A DNA stretch of 64,000 nt from Alphaproteobacteria bacterium (GCA_947473805.1 CANJGB010000004.1:1-64000); one strand, 5' to 3'; numbered from the stretch's first letter, positions 7,502-16,398 are shown. The notes: a model not told the origin generated them from the sequence alone. Numbers and translations: made by a program.

Positions 7502-8646
7502 CAGGCGATGTCGAGCAGCCGCGCGCCGTAGCGCTGCACGTGCAGGTCGGTATTGCCGAACAGAGTCTCGATCACCGACAGCCGCTTGAAATAGTGGCCG
7601 ATGCGGTACTCCTCGGTCATCCCGATGCCGCCGTGCAGCTGGATCGCCTGGCCGCCGATGAACTGGCCGCTCTGGCCGATGTGGATCTTCGTCGCGGCGA
7701 CGCCGTGCTGGCGCCGCTCCGGGTCATCTTCGCGCAAAGCCGCAATTCCGCGATAGACGATGGAGCGCGCCTGCTCCAGTTCAACCAGCATGTCGGCCAT
7801 GCGGTGGCGCAACGCCTGGAACGTGCTGAGCGTGGTGCCGAACGCGGTGCGCGTCTTCAGGTAGTCGCGCGTGGTCCACATCGCCTGTTCCATCGCGCCC
7901 AGCGCCTCGGCTGAGCTGGCAACGATGGCGTGGTCGATGGCCAGTTCCAGGGGCGCGAGCCCGGCGCCGACCTGGCCCAGCACGGCATTGTCGCCGACTT
8001 CCAGGCCATCCATCACAAGGCCGGACACCGGCGTGCGGTCGATCAGGCGGTAGTCCTGCCGGACCAGCCCCTTGCAGCCGGGCTCGACAATGAACAGCGT
8101 GACGCCGTCGCGCGCATCGGTCGCGCCTGCAGTCCGGGCTGCGACGATCAGGCGATCTGCCGTCGGGCCGCCCAGTACCTGCGATTTGCGCCCGCTCAGG
8201 CGCCAGCCCGTCCTGGTCCGCTCCGCCTTTGCTTCTACCCAGTCTGCGGCGCCGGCCGATTGCGGCTCGCTGTATGCCACGGCCAGCAACAGTTCGCCGG
8301 CGATCAGCGCCGGCAGCAGGTCCTGGCGCTGCTTCGCATTGCCCGCAACATTGACCAGCTGTGCGCCCAGCACGGCGGTGGAAAGGTATGGCTCCGCGAC
8401 CAGGCCGCGGCCAAACTCCTCCATCACGATCATCGTGTCGATCGACGTGCCGCCCAGGCCGCCGACATCTTCCGGCAGCGCCGCACCCAGCCAGCCCAAT
8501 TCGGCAAAGGTGCGCCAGTGGTCGCGGCTGAAGCCGCCGGGCAGGGCGACGATCTTCTTGCGCGCCTCGAAGCCATAGTCGCGTTCGACGAACCGCTGCA
8601 CGCTCTCGCGCAACTGGCTCTGTTCGGAGTTCAGGGAGAAGTCCAT
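7501..8646 (-). CDS. Acyl-CoA dehydrogenase
   Basis: A 381-residue flavoprotein of the acyl-CoA dehydrogenase family (alpha-beta desaturation of acyl-CoA, electrons to ETF). The N-terminal helical domain (MDFSLNSEQSQLRESVQRFV), the middle beta-domain (VAYSEPQSAGAADW) and the C-terminal helical domain with IQLHGGIGMTEEYRIGHYFK are all present. It follows another acyl-CoA dehydrogenase by six bases. Adjacent non-identical pairs of this kind often form alpha2beta2 heterotetramers in sterol or terpenoid side-chain degradation, so a heteromer is likely (inference). The substrate is unknown. Confidence 0.9.
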   Translation of the reverse strand: MDFSLNSEQSQLRESVQRFVERDYGFEARKKIVALPGGFSRDHWRTFAELGWLGAALPEDVGGLGGTSIDTMIVMEEFGRGLVAEPYLSTAVLGAQLVNVAGNAKQRQDLLPALIAGELLLAVAYSEPQSAGAADWVEAKAERTRTGWRLSGRKSQVLGGPTADRLIVAARTAGATDARDGVTLFIVEPGCKGLVRQDYRLIDRTPVSGLVMDGLEVGDNAVLGQVGAGLAPLELAIDHAIVASSAEALGAMEQAMWTTRDYLKTRTAFGTTLSTFQALRHRMADMLVELEQARSIVYRGIAALREDDPERRQHGVAATKIHIGQSGQFIGGQAIQLHGGIGMTEEYRIGHYFKRLSVIETLFGNTDLHVQRYGARLLDIA

Positions 8647-8652
8647 GTGCGC

Positions 8653-9849
8653 CTACAGTTTCAGAATGCTTTTGGCGATGATGTTGCGCTGCACCTCGTT
8701 CGACCCTCCGACGATGGTGAAGGCGCGGCGGAACAGGAACGCGTTGGCGATGCCGGACGCATGGTCCGGTCCCGGGGGGTCGGGGTCGTCGGACGGTGGC
8801 ATGAACGGGTCGGGGTAATAGGCCATGGCATAATCGCCCAGCGCCTCGACCATCAGTTCCGCCACCCGCTGGCGCAGGTCCGACCCGCGCATCTTCAGCA
8901 CGCTGGCAACCGCCTGCTGGCTCTCTGCCGGCCCGGCGCTCAGCACCCGCATCATCGAAAATTCCAGCGCGCGAAGGCTCACCTCAAGCCGCACGATCTT
9001 GGCGCGGAACAGCGGATCGTCGATCAGCGGCTTGCCGCGGCGCAGCTCGCGCGTGGCGATCCGCTTCAGCCGCTTCAGGTCGTGCGCCGTGTGCGGGATT
9101 TCCGCCGAGAAGGCGCGCTCGCTCGCCAGCAGCGACCCGGCAATGGTCCAGCCCGTGCCTTCCTCGCCGACGCGGTTCTCGACCGGCACACGCACATTGT
9201 CGAAGAACACCTCGTTGACCATGTGCGACTGGTTGATGGCGATGATCGGCCGCACGGTGATGCCGGACGTCTTCATGTCCAGCAGCAGGAAGGTGATGCC
9301 CAATTGCGCCTTGACCGAATTGTCGGTCCGCACCAGCGCGTACATCATGTCGGACTCGTGCGCGCCCGAGGTCCAAAGCTTCTGTCCGTTGACGATGTAG
9401 TGGTCGCCGTCGCGCACCGCGCGGGTACGCAGCGAGGCCAGGTCCGATCCGGCATTGGGTTCCGAGAAGCCCTGGCACCAGATGATGTCGCCGCGCAGCG
9501 TGCGGTTCAGGTAAAGGCGCTTCTGTTCCTCGCTGCCGTAGGTGTAGAGGATCGGGCCGATATTGACGAGGTTGCCCATCTTGCGCGGCGGCGCATCGGC
9601 CTCGACGCACTCCTCCTCGAAGATCATCCGGCGCAGCGGAGACCAGCCGGAACCGCCGTATTCGACCGGCCAGTTCGGCGCGCCCCAGCCCTTGTCGGCC
9701 AGCACACCCATCCACCAGGCCATCTCGGTCCGGGTGGGATAGAAGCCGCGCTCCATGCGCGCCTTGATGTCCGGTTTCAGATTGGCCTCGACGAAGGCGC
9801 GGACTTCCTGCCGAAACGCTTCGTCGGCGGGGTCGAATTTGAACTCCAT
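8653..9849 (-). CDS. Acyl-CoA dehydrogenase
   Basis: A 398-residue acyl-CoA dehydrogenase, first gene of the minus-strand operon 9849-6407. Diagnostic stretches are WCQGFSEPNAGSDLASLRT (flavin/substrate domain), the trypto-glycine strand of the middle domain (YIVNGQKLWTSGAHESD) and the C-terminal VGGSNEVQRNIIAKSIL. A start at 9849 (MEFKFDPADEAF) is preferred to the ATG at 9873 because AGGAGG precedes it and the family begins at this point. The sequence differs clearly from its downstream partner, consistent with a heteromeric enzyme in which only one subunit carries the catalytic glutamate. Confidence 0.9.
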   Translation of the reverse strand: MEFKFDPADEAFRQEVRAFVEANLKPDIKARMERGFYPTRTEMAWWMGVLADKGWGAPNWPVEYGGSGWSPLRRMIFEEECVEADAPPRKMGNLVNIGPILYTYGSEEQKRLYLNRTLRGDIIWCQGFSEPNAGSDLASLRTRAVRDGDHYIVNGQKLWTSGAHESDMMYALVRTDNSVKAQLGITFLLLDMKTSGITVRPIIAINQSHMVNEVFFDNVRVPVENRVGEEGTGWTIAGSLLASERAFSAEIPHTAHDLKRLKRIATRELRRGKPLIDDPLFRAKIVRLEVSLRALEFSMMRVLSAGPAESQQAVASVLKMRGSDLRQRVAELMVEALGDYAMAYYPDPFMPPSDDPDPPGPDHASGIANAFLFRRAFTIVGGSNEVQRNIIAKSILKL

Positions 9850-9910
9850 GCGCGGCTTTCCTCCTGTCGCCACTTATAGTCCGGCGGCGCTGCCGGGTGG
9901 CGTTATCTGT

Positions 9911-10789
9911 TCAGGCGACGGCCAGCCGCCAGGTCTTGCCGTCGCTCTTGATCCATCCTGCAGTCGGCGCGGCGAAATGGGTGCCCAGTACCAGGACCGG
10001 CTTGTCGGCGTTGCGGGCCAGGAAAGCCAGCCGCGTCTGCACTGCCGCCTCCTTGTCGCTGTCGGCGCCGATGGCCATGTCGGGGGCGCCGATCTGCAGG
10101 GGGTGGTGCATCATGTCGCCGGTGATGATGGCCTCGTGCCCGCGCGAATTGATCCGCACGCTGACATGGCCGGGGGTGTGGCCGGGAGTCGGCTCCAGTG
10201 CGACCTCGTCGTTGAACCGGTGGTTCATGTCCACTAGACGGGCAAGTCCGGCATCGAACACCGGCCGCACGGAATCGCCCATCATGTCGCCCCAGCGGGT
10301 TATGGCCCCGCCATTGTTCCAGTGGTCCAGCTCGGTGCGGCCGAAGAAGTATTCCGCGTTCGGAAAGGTCGGGATCCACTCCCCATCGACCAGGCGGGTG
10401 TTCCAGCCCACATGGTCGAAATGCAGGTGGGTGCAAATGACGGCATCGATGCTGTCAGCCGGATAGCCAGCCGCCGCCAGGTCCTCGAGGAAGGTGCCCT
10501 GCAGATCGGTATAGGCCGGCATGTTGCGCTTCTTGTCGTTGCCGACGCAGGTATCGACCACAATCTTCCGGCCGCCCGTCTCGATGACGAAGGCGTGGAT
10601 CGACATCAAAATCCGGCCGCTGGTATCGGCGAAGTGTGGCTGCAGCCAGGGCATGCCGCTCAGCATCTCGGCGGTGGCCTGCTTGAACAGGTGTTCCACG
10701 GGGACCGGGGGCGAGGCGGCGGCCATTTCCGCCACCTTGGTGATCTTCACGTCGCCGACCTGCCACGTCCGGTATTTTTCGGCTTTCAT
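9911..10789 (-). CDS. Metallo-beta-lactamase-fold hydrolase
   Basis: A 292-residue binuclear zinc hydrolase. The HxHxDH motif is at residues 121-126 (THLHFDHVG), with further ligands in PTPGHTPGHVSV and TGDMMHHPLQ. The sequence around it (VVDTCVGNDKKR) resembles lactonase/glyoxalase-like members such as AHL lactonases and other small-ester hydrolases. It has no signal peptide, so it acts in the cytoplasm. It is 61 bases upstream of the acyl-CoA dehydrogenase operon on the same strand and divergent from the acyl-CoA ligase, which suggests a role in opening a lactone or hydrolysing an ester in the same pathway. The substrate is not predictable. Confidence 0.85.
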   Translation of the reverse strand: MKAEKYRTWQVGDVKITKVAEMAAASPPVPVEHLFKQATAEMLSGMPWLQPHFADTSGRILMSIHAFVIETGGRKIVVDTCVGNDKKRNMPAYTDLQGTFLEDLAAAGYPADSIDAVICTHLHFDHVGWNTRLVDGEWIPTFPNAEYFFGRTELDHWNNGGAITRWGDMMGDSVRPVFDAGLARLVDMNHRFNDEVALEPTPGHTPGHVSVRINSRGHEAIITGDMMHHPLQIGAPDMAIGADSDKEAAVQTRLAFLARNADKPVLVLGTHFAAPTAGWIKSDGKTWRLAVA

Positions 10790-11002
10790 CCGCGCCTCCC
10801 TGGATTGACGGCGAATCGTCGCAGCAGGAGGTATTCGTGGTACTTGTTTCTCTCCCGGCGGGCGGGATTGAAGCCCCCGCCATGGGGTTAGTCAACCGTC
10901 TCGCCGTCCGCTATGGTCCGCACTGTTTTTGTTGCGGCAACGCTGGCGGTTTCGTATGTCCGGCGGGCGAGGCCGGGTTGGCCGGGGTTACGGGGAAACG
11001 TC

Positions 11003-12538
11003 ATGGAATGCCTAAACGAAGTGCTGGCGCGCAACGTGCGCAACATCCCCGACAAAGTGTTCATTATCACGGACACCGAAACCGTCACCTATGCCGAATT
11101 TGACCGGCGGGTGTCGCGCCTCGCCAACGTGCTGCGCGCCCATGGCGCGAAGAAGGGCGATCCGGTCGGTCTCTACATCCCGGGCGACCTGCGCATGACC
11201 ATCGGCTTCTGGGCCTGCCAGAAGCTGGGCGCCATTCCGGTGCCGACCAGCGCCATGTACCGCGAGACCGAGTTGCGCAACGCCATCGGCCTGACCGGCA
11301 TGCCGGTCCTGATCGCCAGCGACGAGACCCTTCCCCTGGTCGAGAAGGTGAGGGGCGATTACCCGACGCTGAAGAGCGTGCTGGTCCACGGCAAGGGCGC
11401 GCCGGGCCGGCCCGCTCTGGCCGACCTCATTGCGGCGGCACCCGACACCATCGACCATGTGCAGTGTCTCGGCGCCGACATCGCGGCGATGTTCTTCACC
11501 TCGGGCACGACCGGCGTGCCCAAGGCCGCGATGCAGTCGCAGTTCAACCAGTGGTCTTCGCTGCGCGACATGATGACCTATCATCACAGTCGTTACGCAT
11601 CCGAGGTCTATTACTGCGCCGCACCATTGTTCAGCAACCTTGGTTCCACCGTGACGGTGAACCTATGCATGTTCTCCGGCGGTTCGGTGGTGCTGCACGA
11701 GCGTTTCGATACCCGCCGCGTGATCGATTCGATCAAGCAACACAAGGTCACGCTCATGCCCGGCACGCCGACCATGTTCGTGTACATGCTCAACGAATAC
11801 GACGCCGCCCGCGACGACCTCACCTCGCTGCGTCTCACCACCAACGGCGGCTCGCCCGTCTCACCGGTCATCTGCAAGCGGTTCGAGGAAATCTCCGGCG
11901 CCCCGGTGCTGCAGACCTACGGCGCGACCGAAACCACCGGCCAGACCGTGCTGGAATCCTTCTATGGCGTGCGCAAGCTCGGTTCGACCGGTTCGGCCAT
12001 TGGCAGTTCCTACGTCCTGGTCGTCGATGACGACGGCAAGGAAGTGCCGAACGGCACTCTCGGCGAAGTGATCGTCGGCGGCGACTGCATGGGCCAAGGC
12101 TACTGGAAAGACCCCGAAGCCTCGGCGAAAAGCTTCACGCCGCGCGGCTGGGTCAGCGGCGACCTCGGCTATCTCGACGATGAGGGCTACCTGTTCATCG
12201 TCGACCGCAAAAAGGACATCATCATCTCGGGCGGCCACAACATCTATCCGCTCGAGGTCGAGAACATCCTGTACCGCCACCCGGCGGTCGCGGTCTGCGC
12301 GCTGATCGGCGTGCCGGACGAGGCCAAGGGCGAAAACCCCGTCGCCATCATCGTGCGAAAGCCGGGTAGCGCCATTACCGGCAAGGAGATCGTCGCGTTC
12401 TGTCGCGAGAACGTCTCCGCCTACAAGGCGCCGCGCACGGTCTACTTCATCGACGAAATGCCGATGGGCGCCGGCAAGATTCGCAAGCGCGAACTGCTGG
12501 ACGCCATCAAGGCCGGTACGCTCAAGGCGGCCGACTGA
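11003..12538 (+). CDS. AMP-dependent acyl-CoA synthetase/ligase
   Basis: A 511-residue adenylating enzyme that activates a carboxylic acid to its CoA thioester. The ATP-binding P-loop FTSGTTGVPKAAM lies near residue 165, the substrate-pocket motif is YGATETTG, and the hinge/C-terminal domain shows VDRKKDIIISGGHNIYPLEVE with the catalytic lysine in GKIRKREL. The start at 11003 (MECLNEVL) matches the family; the longer frame upstream begins in the intergenic region. It is related to crotonobetaine/carnitine- or long-chain-CoA ligases. It faces away from the hydrolase/dehydrogenase operon, so it probably supplies its CoA substrate (inference). Confidence 0.88.
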   Translation: MECLNEVLARNVRNIPDKVFIITDTETVTYAEFDRRVSRLANVLRAHGAKKGDPVGLYIPGDLRMTIGFWACQKLGAIPVPTSAMYRETELRNAIGLTGMPVLIASDETLPLVEKVRGDYPTLKSVLVHGKGAPGRPALADLIAAAPDTIDHVQCLGADIAAMFFTSGTTGVPKAAMQSQFNQWSSLRDMMTYHHSRYASEVYYCAAPLFSNLGSTVTVNLCMFSGGSVVLHERFDTRRVIDSIKQHKVTLMPGTPTMFVYMLNEYDAARDDLTSLRLTTNGGSPVSPVICKRFEEISGAPVLQTYGATETTGQTVLESFYGVRKLGSTGSAIGSSYVLVVDDDGKEVPNGTLGEVIVGGDCMGQGYWKDPEASAKSFTPRGWVSGDLGYLDDEGYLFIVDRKKDIIISGGHNIYPLEVENILYRHPAVAVCALIGVPDEAKGENPVAIIVRKPGSAITGKEIVAFCRENVSAYKAPRTVYFIDEMPMGAGKIRKRELLDAIKAGTLKAAD

Positions 12539-12541
12539 CGC

Positions 12542-13288
12542 TTACTTGTCCTTGAAGCCGGCGGCGATCCGCGCCTCGCGGATCGCGCGCGCCTCAGGGG
12601 TCACGAACAGGTTGGTCGTGATGCCCTGTTCGAACCGGTAGAGATGTTCCAGGTCCATCGGCTCGATGGCGTTCAGCGCCATCTTGCCCATGCGCAAAGC
12701 CTCGCGCGACTTCTGGGCGATGTCCCTGGCCAGCGCCATGACCGCATCGCGCAGCTGCCCGGACGGCAGCACCGCCTCGATGGCGCCGCCTTCGGCCACC
12801 TGCGCCGCGGTCAGCGTCCGCCCCGTCATCATCGACGCGCGCGCCTTTAGCGGCCCCACCAGCCGCACCAGGAACGTGCTGCCGCCCCACGAGCCCAGCT
12901 TGATCGGCGGCATCGACACCGTCGTGCGCTCCGACATGAAGATCACGTCGCACGACGCCGCGATGACTACCCCGCCGCCGATGCAATGGCCATCCACCGA
13001 GGCGATCACCGGTATCTCGCACAGGTGCAGGGCCGCCGACAGGCGCGCCCAGGCCTCGTGCGAATGGTGGATGCCGGCAGGGTCGTTGCTGATCTGCTTC
13101 ACGTCGGCTCCGACGCAGAAGCCGTTGCCCTCATTGCGCAACACGATGACTTTCACGTCCTTCCGCTTGCCTGCCGTCTCGATTGCCTCGGCCAGGGCCA
13201 GGGTATTGGTGATGTCCAGCGCGTTGACCTTGTTCACGGCAAGGGTGATCTCGGCGATGCCGCCGTCGACGCGGGTTTCGATGGGCAT
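12542..13288 (-). CDS. Enoyl-CoA hydratase/isomerase family protein
   Basis: A 248-residue crotonase-fold protein. The oxyanion-hole strands are visible (NGFCVGADVKQIS and DGHCIGGGVVIAASCDVIF). At the position of the second catalytic glutamate of classical hydratases the sequence reads IKLGSWGGSTFLVRL, without the usual E-x-GxxPG, so the reaction may be isomerisation, hydrolysis or decarboxylation rather than hydration. It lies three bases from the convergent acyl-CoA ligase and 24 bases downstream of marR on the same strand, so it is probably cotranscribed with the regulator. Confidence 0.85.
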   Translation of the reverse strand: MPIETRVDGGIAEITLAVNKVNALDITNTLALAEAIETAGKRKDVKVIVLRNEGNGFCVGADVKQISNDPAGIHHSHEAWARLSAALHLCEIPVIASVDGHCIGGGVVIAASCDVIFMSERTTVSMPPIKLGSWGGSTFLVRLVGPLKARASMMTGRTLTAAQVAEGGAIEAVLPSGQLRDAVMALARDIAQKSREALRMGKMALNAIEPMDLEHLYRFEQGITTNLFVTPEARAIREARIAAGFKDK

Positions 13289-13312
13289 TTCTGTCTCCTC
13301 GGGCTGCGGGCG

Positions 13313-13792
13313 CTAGCGCGCCTCGTCGTTCAACTGTGCGGTCATGCGCTTCAGCACGTCGACCGTGGTCAGCAGGTCGCGACGGGCCACGCCCTTGCAG
13401 GCAACCTGCATCATCTCGACCGTCAGCGGCACCACGCGCGCGCGCGCAGCAGTGCCGGCCGGCGTCAGCGACACGACGAACGCCCGCCGGTCCTCCTTGG
13501 ACGCCAGCTTCTTCGCGAAGCCATTGGTTATCAGGCGGTCCAGCATGCGGCTGGTCGCCGGCTTGTCCTTGTAGGTCAGGTCGGCCAGTTGCGTCTGGTT
13601 CAGCGGCCCGTGCTGATGCAGGCGATTGAGAATGGCGAATTCGCGCGGCGTCAGGTCCAGTCCCGTGCGCTCGATCGCGCGCGCCAGGCCGCGCGCCAGG
13701 CCGTCCGCCGTGCGGCTGACGACGAACCCGATGACGTCGTCGTACCGGTCGAATGAAAACGGCACGGGCTGGGGGGTGGCGGTTTTTGGCAT
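13313..13792 (-). CDS. MarR-family transcriptional regulator
   Basis: A 159-residue winged-helix regulator. The recognition part (NQTQLADLTYKDKPATSRML) and the wing with the family-typical KEDRRAFVVSLTPAG are intact, flanked by dimerisation helices. MarR proteins usually repress divergent catabolic operons and release DNA on binding a phenolic or CoA ligand. The gene is divergent from the 13.9-18.6 kb catabolic operon, and the shared intergenic region has an operator-like inverted repeat at 13835-13854 with a related copy at 14769-14789. It likely controls both units (inference). Confidence 0.9.
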   Translation of the reverse strand: MPKTATPQPVPFSFDRYDDVIGFVVSRTADGLARGLARAIERTGLDLTPREFAILNRLHQHGPLNQTQLADLTYKDKPATSRMLDRLITNGFAKKLASKEDRRAFVVSLTPAGTAARARVVPLTVEMMQVACKGVARRDLLTTVDVLKRMTAQLNDEAR

Positions 13793-13834
13793 TCGCTTCT
13801 TCGCGGGTTGTGTCGGGCGACGATAATCGCGATA

Positions 13835-13854
13835 TTGATTGCAAAGACAACTAT
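13835..13854. promoter_or_regulatory. Operator candidate between marR and the isomerase gene
   Basis: Imperfect inverted repeat TTGATTG-N6-CAACTAT in the divergent intergenic region. Its right arm matches the perfect repeat at 14769-14789 (CAACTA). On the minus strand TTGTCT (13850-13845) and an AT-rich hexamer about 17 bases further could be the marR promoter, so a bound dimer would cover it. The MarR-binding role is inferred from position and symmetry. Confidence 0.45.
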
Positions 13855-13896
13855 CATGATGCGCAAATGTCGCCTGCTCGGCGACGGGAGGAAAAA

Positions 13897-14772
13897 ATGA
13901 ACCAGGTATCCGGCAAGAACGGTTTCGCGCTGCGCTTTGCGCCGCATCTCAGCTTCCCGTCGATGGAGCAGCCGCCGTTCCTGCATAGCGCCGGTTCGGT
14001 CGATCCGGTCGCGCAGATCCGCTACGCCGCCGAGCAGGGCTTTGCCGGCGTCGAGGACATCGTGCTGGTCGAACGCAGCAAGACCGACCAGGACCGCATG
14101 GGCGCCGAACTGGCCCGCACCGGCCTGGAAATGGGCTGTTTCACGCTCAACCGCGAGGACACCTGGAAGCCGCTGCTCGGCTCGAACGATCCCGATGCGC
14201 GCGCCTATCTGATCAAGGCTGTCGGCATTGCCATCGAGGCGGCCAAGCGCGTGAACGGCAAGCGCATCTGCGTGGCGCAGGTGGCCGACACCAAGATTCC
14301 GCTCGGCTATCAGTGGGCGGCGGCGGGCGAGAACCTGAAGCGCATGGGCGCGGTGGCCGAGAAGGCCGGTATGATGCTGGTGGTCGAACCCGTGGCCCAT
14401 TACCGCATTCCCAACATGCTGTTCGCCAGCATGTCTGACACCTATGCCGTCCTTAAAATCATTGATACACCGTCGGTGCGCCTGTTGTTCGACGTGTTCC
14501 ACGCGCAGATGCAGGACGGCAACATCATCGACAACATGACCCGCTGCTGGGACATGATCGCCGTCATCCAGGCCGCCGACACGCCCGGCCGTTTCGAACT
14601 GGGCTCGGGCGAGCTGAACTGGCCGAATATCCTGAAATTCGCCCTCGACAAGGGGTATCGCGGCCTGATCGGTCTGGAGCACGGCTATGCAAATCCGGGC
14701 CGCGACGGCGAGCAGAGGGCGCTGGAAAGCCTGCGCCGCGTCGACGCAGCCACGGCGGCCCTTCTGAATTAG
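13897..14772 (+). CDS. Sugar phosphate isomerase/epimerase, hydroxypyruvate-isomerase-like
   Basis: A 291-residue TIM-barrel protein of the AP-endonuclease-2/xylose-isomerase-like superfamily. Likely metal and acid/base residues are in VVEPVAHY, LLFDVFHAQ and FELGSGELNW, the pattern of hydroxypyruvate isomerase (Hyi) homologues. The start at 13897 follows GGGAGG; the longer upstream frame runs through the promoter region. It is first in a plus-strand operon with SDRs, an enoyl-CoA hydratase and a quinone reductase, so its substrate is more likely an intermediate of that pathway than hydroxypyruvate. Its stop codon overlaps an operator-like inverted repeat. Confidence 0.75.
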   Translation: MNQVSGKNGFALRFAPHLSFPSMEQPPFLHSAGSVDPVAQIRYAAEQGFAGVEDIVLVERSKTDQDRMGAELARTGLEMGCFTLNREDTWKPLLGSNDPDARAYLIKAVGIAIEAAKRVNGKRICVAQVADTKIPLGYQWAAAGENLKRMGAVAEKAGMMLVVEPVAHYRIPNMLFASMSDTYAVLKIIDTPSVRLLFDVFHAQMQDGNIIDNMTRCWDMIAVIQAADTPGRFELGSGELNWPNILKFALDKGYRGLIGLEHGYANPGRDGEQRALESLRRVDAATAALLN

Positions 14773-14789
14773 TTGCACTTTACAACTAA
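14769..14789. promoter_or_regulatory. Perfect inverted repeat, MarR-type operator candidate
   Basis: TTAGTTG-N7-CAACTAA is a perfect two-arm repeat of 21 bases, overlapping the stop codon of the isomerase gene and 39 bases upstream of the next ATG. Size and symmetry suit a winged-helix dimer, and a related imperfect copy lies in the marR intergenic region. It suggests an internal, separately regulated promoter for the SDR genes downstream. Confidence 0.55.
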
Positions 14790-14827
14790 TGTGCTAAACC
14801 GGCGCCCGATGACGTCACGGGACACCC

Positions 14828-15601
14828 ATGAGCACAGGCGGTAAATCGGAAGAGCCCTTCCGGCTCGACGGCAAGGTGGCGCTGGTTACCGGTGGCACCC
14901 GCGGCCTGGGCGAGGCCGTGGCCCGCGATTTTGCCGCGGCGGGTGCCCGGGTGATCGTGACCGGCCGCGATGCCGCGCAGGCCCAAACGGTCGCCAAATC
15001 CATTGGCGGCGATGCCGTGGGCTATGCCTACGAGGCCGGCGGCATGGCGGGGGTCGAATCCCTCTCATCCGTAGTGATACGCGAGGTCGGCCGCCTCGAC
15101 GTGCTGGTCAACAATGCCGCCATCCTGAAGCCGCACAAGATCGAGAAGCTGACCGAAGACGAGTTCGACCAGCTGTTCCAGGTCAACGTGAAGTCTGCCC
15201 TGTTCCTGACCAAGGCGCTGTTGCCGCTGCTGGCCATGGGCAAGGGTGCCGCCGTCGTCAACATTACCGCCGCCGGCGGCCACGTGCCCATGGCCGGCAT
15301 CGGCGCCTATTGCGCGAGCAAGGCCGCGGTCCTCAACCTTACCCGCACGCTGGCGAAGGAATGGGCGGTGAAGAACATCCGCGTCAATGCGCTGACGCCC
15401 GGCTCCATCGCCACCGACATGATCCTGCCGGTCGATCCGGTCAAACGTGAGAAGTTCGTTGCCGAAATGGCCGCCATGAACCTGATGAACCGCCTGTCTG
15501 ATCCCATTGAAATCGCCCGCGCCGTGCGTTTCCTCGCCAGCGATGCGGCCTCGTTCATCACGGGCCAGACGCTGATCGCCGACGGCGGGTTCCTTGCATG
15601 A
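14828..15601 (+). CDS. SDR-family oxidoreductase
   Basis: A 257-residue classical short-chain dehydrogenase/reductase. It shows the cofactor motif VTGGTRGLG near residue 21, the NNAA stability motif (LVNNAAILKP), the catalytic serine region (NITAAGG, with the Ser position occupied by other residues) and Y-x3-K in YCASKAAVLN. The ending ITGQTLIADGGFLA is typical. Arginine-containing binding residues after beta-2 (TGRDAAQ) favour NADP(H). The stop overlaps the next SDR start in ATGA, so the two are translationally coupled. It probably oxidises or reduces a hydroxyacyl intermediate. Confidence 0.88.
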   Translation: MSTGGKSEEPFRLDGKVALVTGGTRGLGEAVARDFAAAGARVIVTGRDAAQAQTVAKSIGGDAVGYAYEAGGMAGVESLSSVVIREVGRLDVLVNNAAILKPHKIEKLTEDEFDQLFQVNVKSALFLTKALLPLLAMGKGAAVVNITAAGGHVPMAGIGAYCASKAAVLNLTRTLAKEWAVKNIRVNALTPGSIATDMILPVDPVKREKFVAEMAAMNLMNRLSDPIEIARAVRFLASDAASFITGQTLIADGGFLA

Positions 15602-16380
15602 CCGCCGCCCCCGCCTATCCGCATGGGCGCAATGTGCTGGCCGGCAAAACCGTGCTGGTCACCGCCTCCGCCGGCACCGGCATCGGCTTCGCCACCGCCA
15701 AGCGCTGCGCCGAGGAAGGCGCCACCGTGATGATGTCCGACATCCACGAGAAGCGCCTCGGCAGCTATGCCGACCAGTTGCAGGAACAGATCGGCCGCCC
15801 CGTCTATCGCCACCTGTGCGACGTGTCGTCGAACGAGCAGATCACCGCGCTGATTGCCGCTGCCGTGCGCGACATGGGCCGGCTCGACGTGCTGGTCAAC
15901 AATGCGGGCCTGGGTGGCACCTATAATCTGGTCGACATGACCGACGAGCAGTGGCTGCGCATCATGGACGTGAACCTGAACGGCACGTTCCGCGCCATGC
16001 GCGCGGTACTGCCGGTCATGACCCGCCAGGGCGGTGGCGCCATCATCAACCTGTCCAGCATCGTCGCCTGGCGCGCCGAGGCGGGTCAGTGCGCCTATGC
16101 AGCGTCCAAGGCCGGCATCCTGGCGCTGACGCGCTGCGCCGCCATGGAATCCGCCAAGGACAACATCCGCATCAACGCTGTGGTCCCGAGCCTCGCTTTG
16201 CATCCCTATCTCGAGAAAGTGTCGGACCCTGCCTTTCTGCAGGGCCTGATCCGCCAGAACGAGGCCTTTGGCCGCGCCGCCGAGCCGTGGGAGATCGGCA
16301 ATGCGGTGGTGTTTCTGGCCTCCGATTATTCCAGCTACATGACGGGCGAGGCCCTGTCGGTCAGCTGCCGTCGCGCATAG
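15598..16380 (+). CDS. SDR-family oxidoreductase
   Basis: A 260-residue short-chain dehydrogenase. The nucleotide motif is VTASAGTGIG (SAGTGIG replaces the usual GxxxGIG start, as in some steroid-pathway SDRs), NNAG is in LVNNAGLGG, and the catalytic Ser/Tyr/Lys are in NLSSIVAW and YAASKAG. Asp after beta-2 (MSDIHEKR) favours NAD(H). The C-terminus ends in ALSVSCRRA instead of the common VDGG, a mildly divergent tail. It starts inside the stop of the previous SDR. Confidence 0.85.
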   Translation: MTAAPAYPHGRNVLAGKTVLVTASAGTGIGFATAKRCAEEGATVMMSDIHEKRLGSYADQLQEQIGRPVYRHLCDVSSNEQITALIAAAVRDMGRLDVLVNNAGLGGTYNLVDMTDEQWLRIMDVNLNGTFRAMRAVLPVMTRQGGGAIINLSSIVAWRAEAGQCAYAASKAGILALTRCAAMESAKDNIRINAVVPSLALHPYLEKVSDPAFLQGLIRQNEAFGRAAEPWEIGNAVVFLASDYSSYMTGEALSVSCRRA

Positions 16381-16398
16381 AACCTTGGGAGAGAAATC

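Noticed and set aside
7930-9879. 649-codon plus-strand frame opposite the two acyl-CoA dehydrogenases
   Set aside because: Shadow of GC-rich coding sequence; it crosses two clear genes and has no domain.
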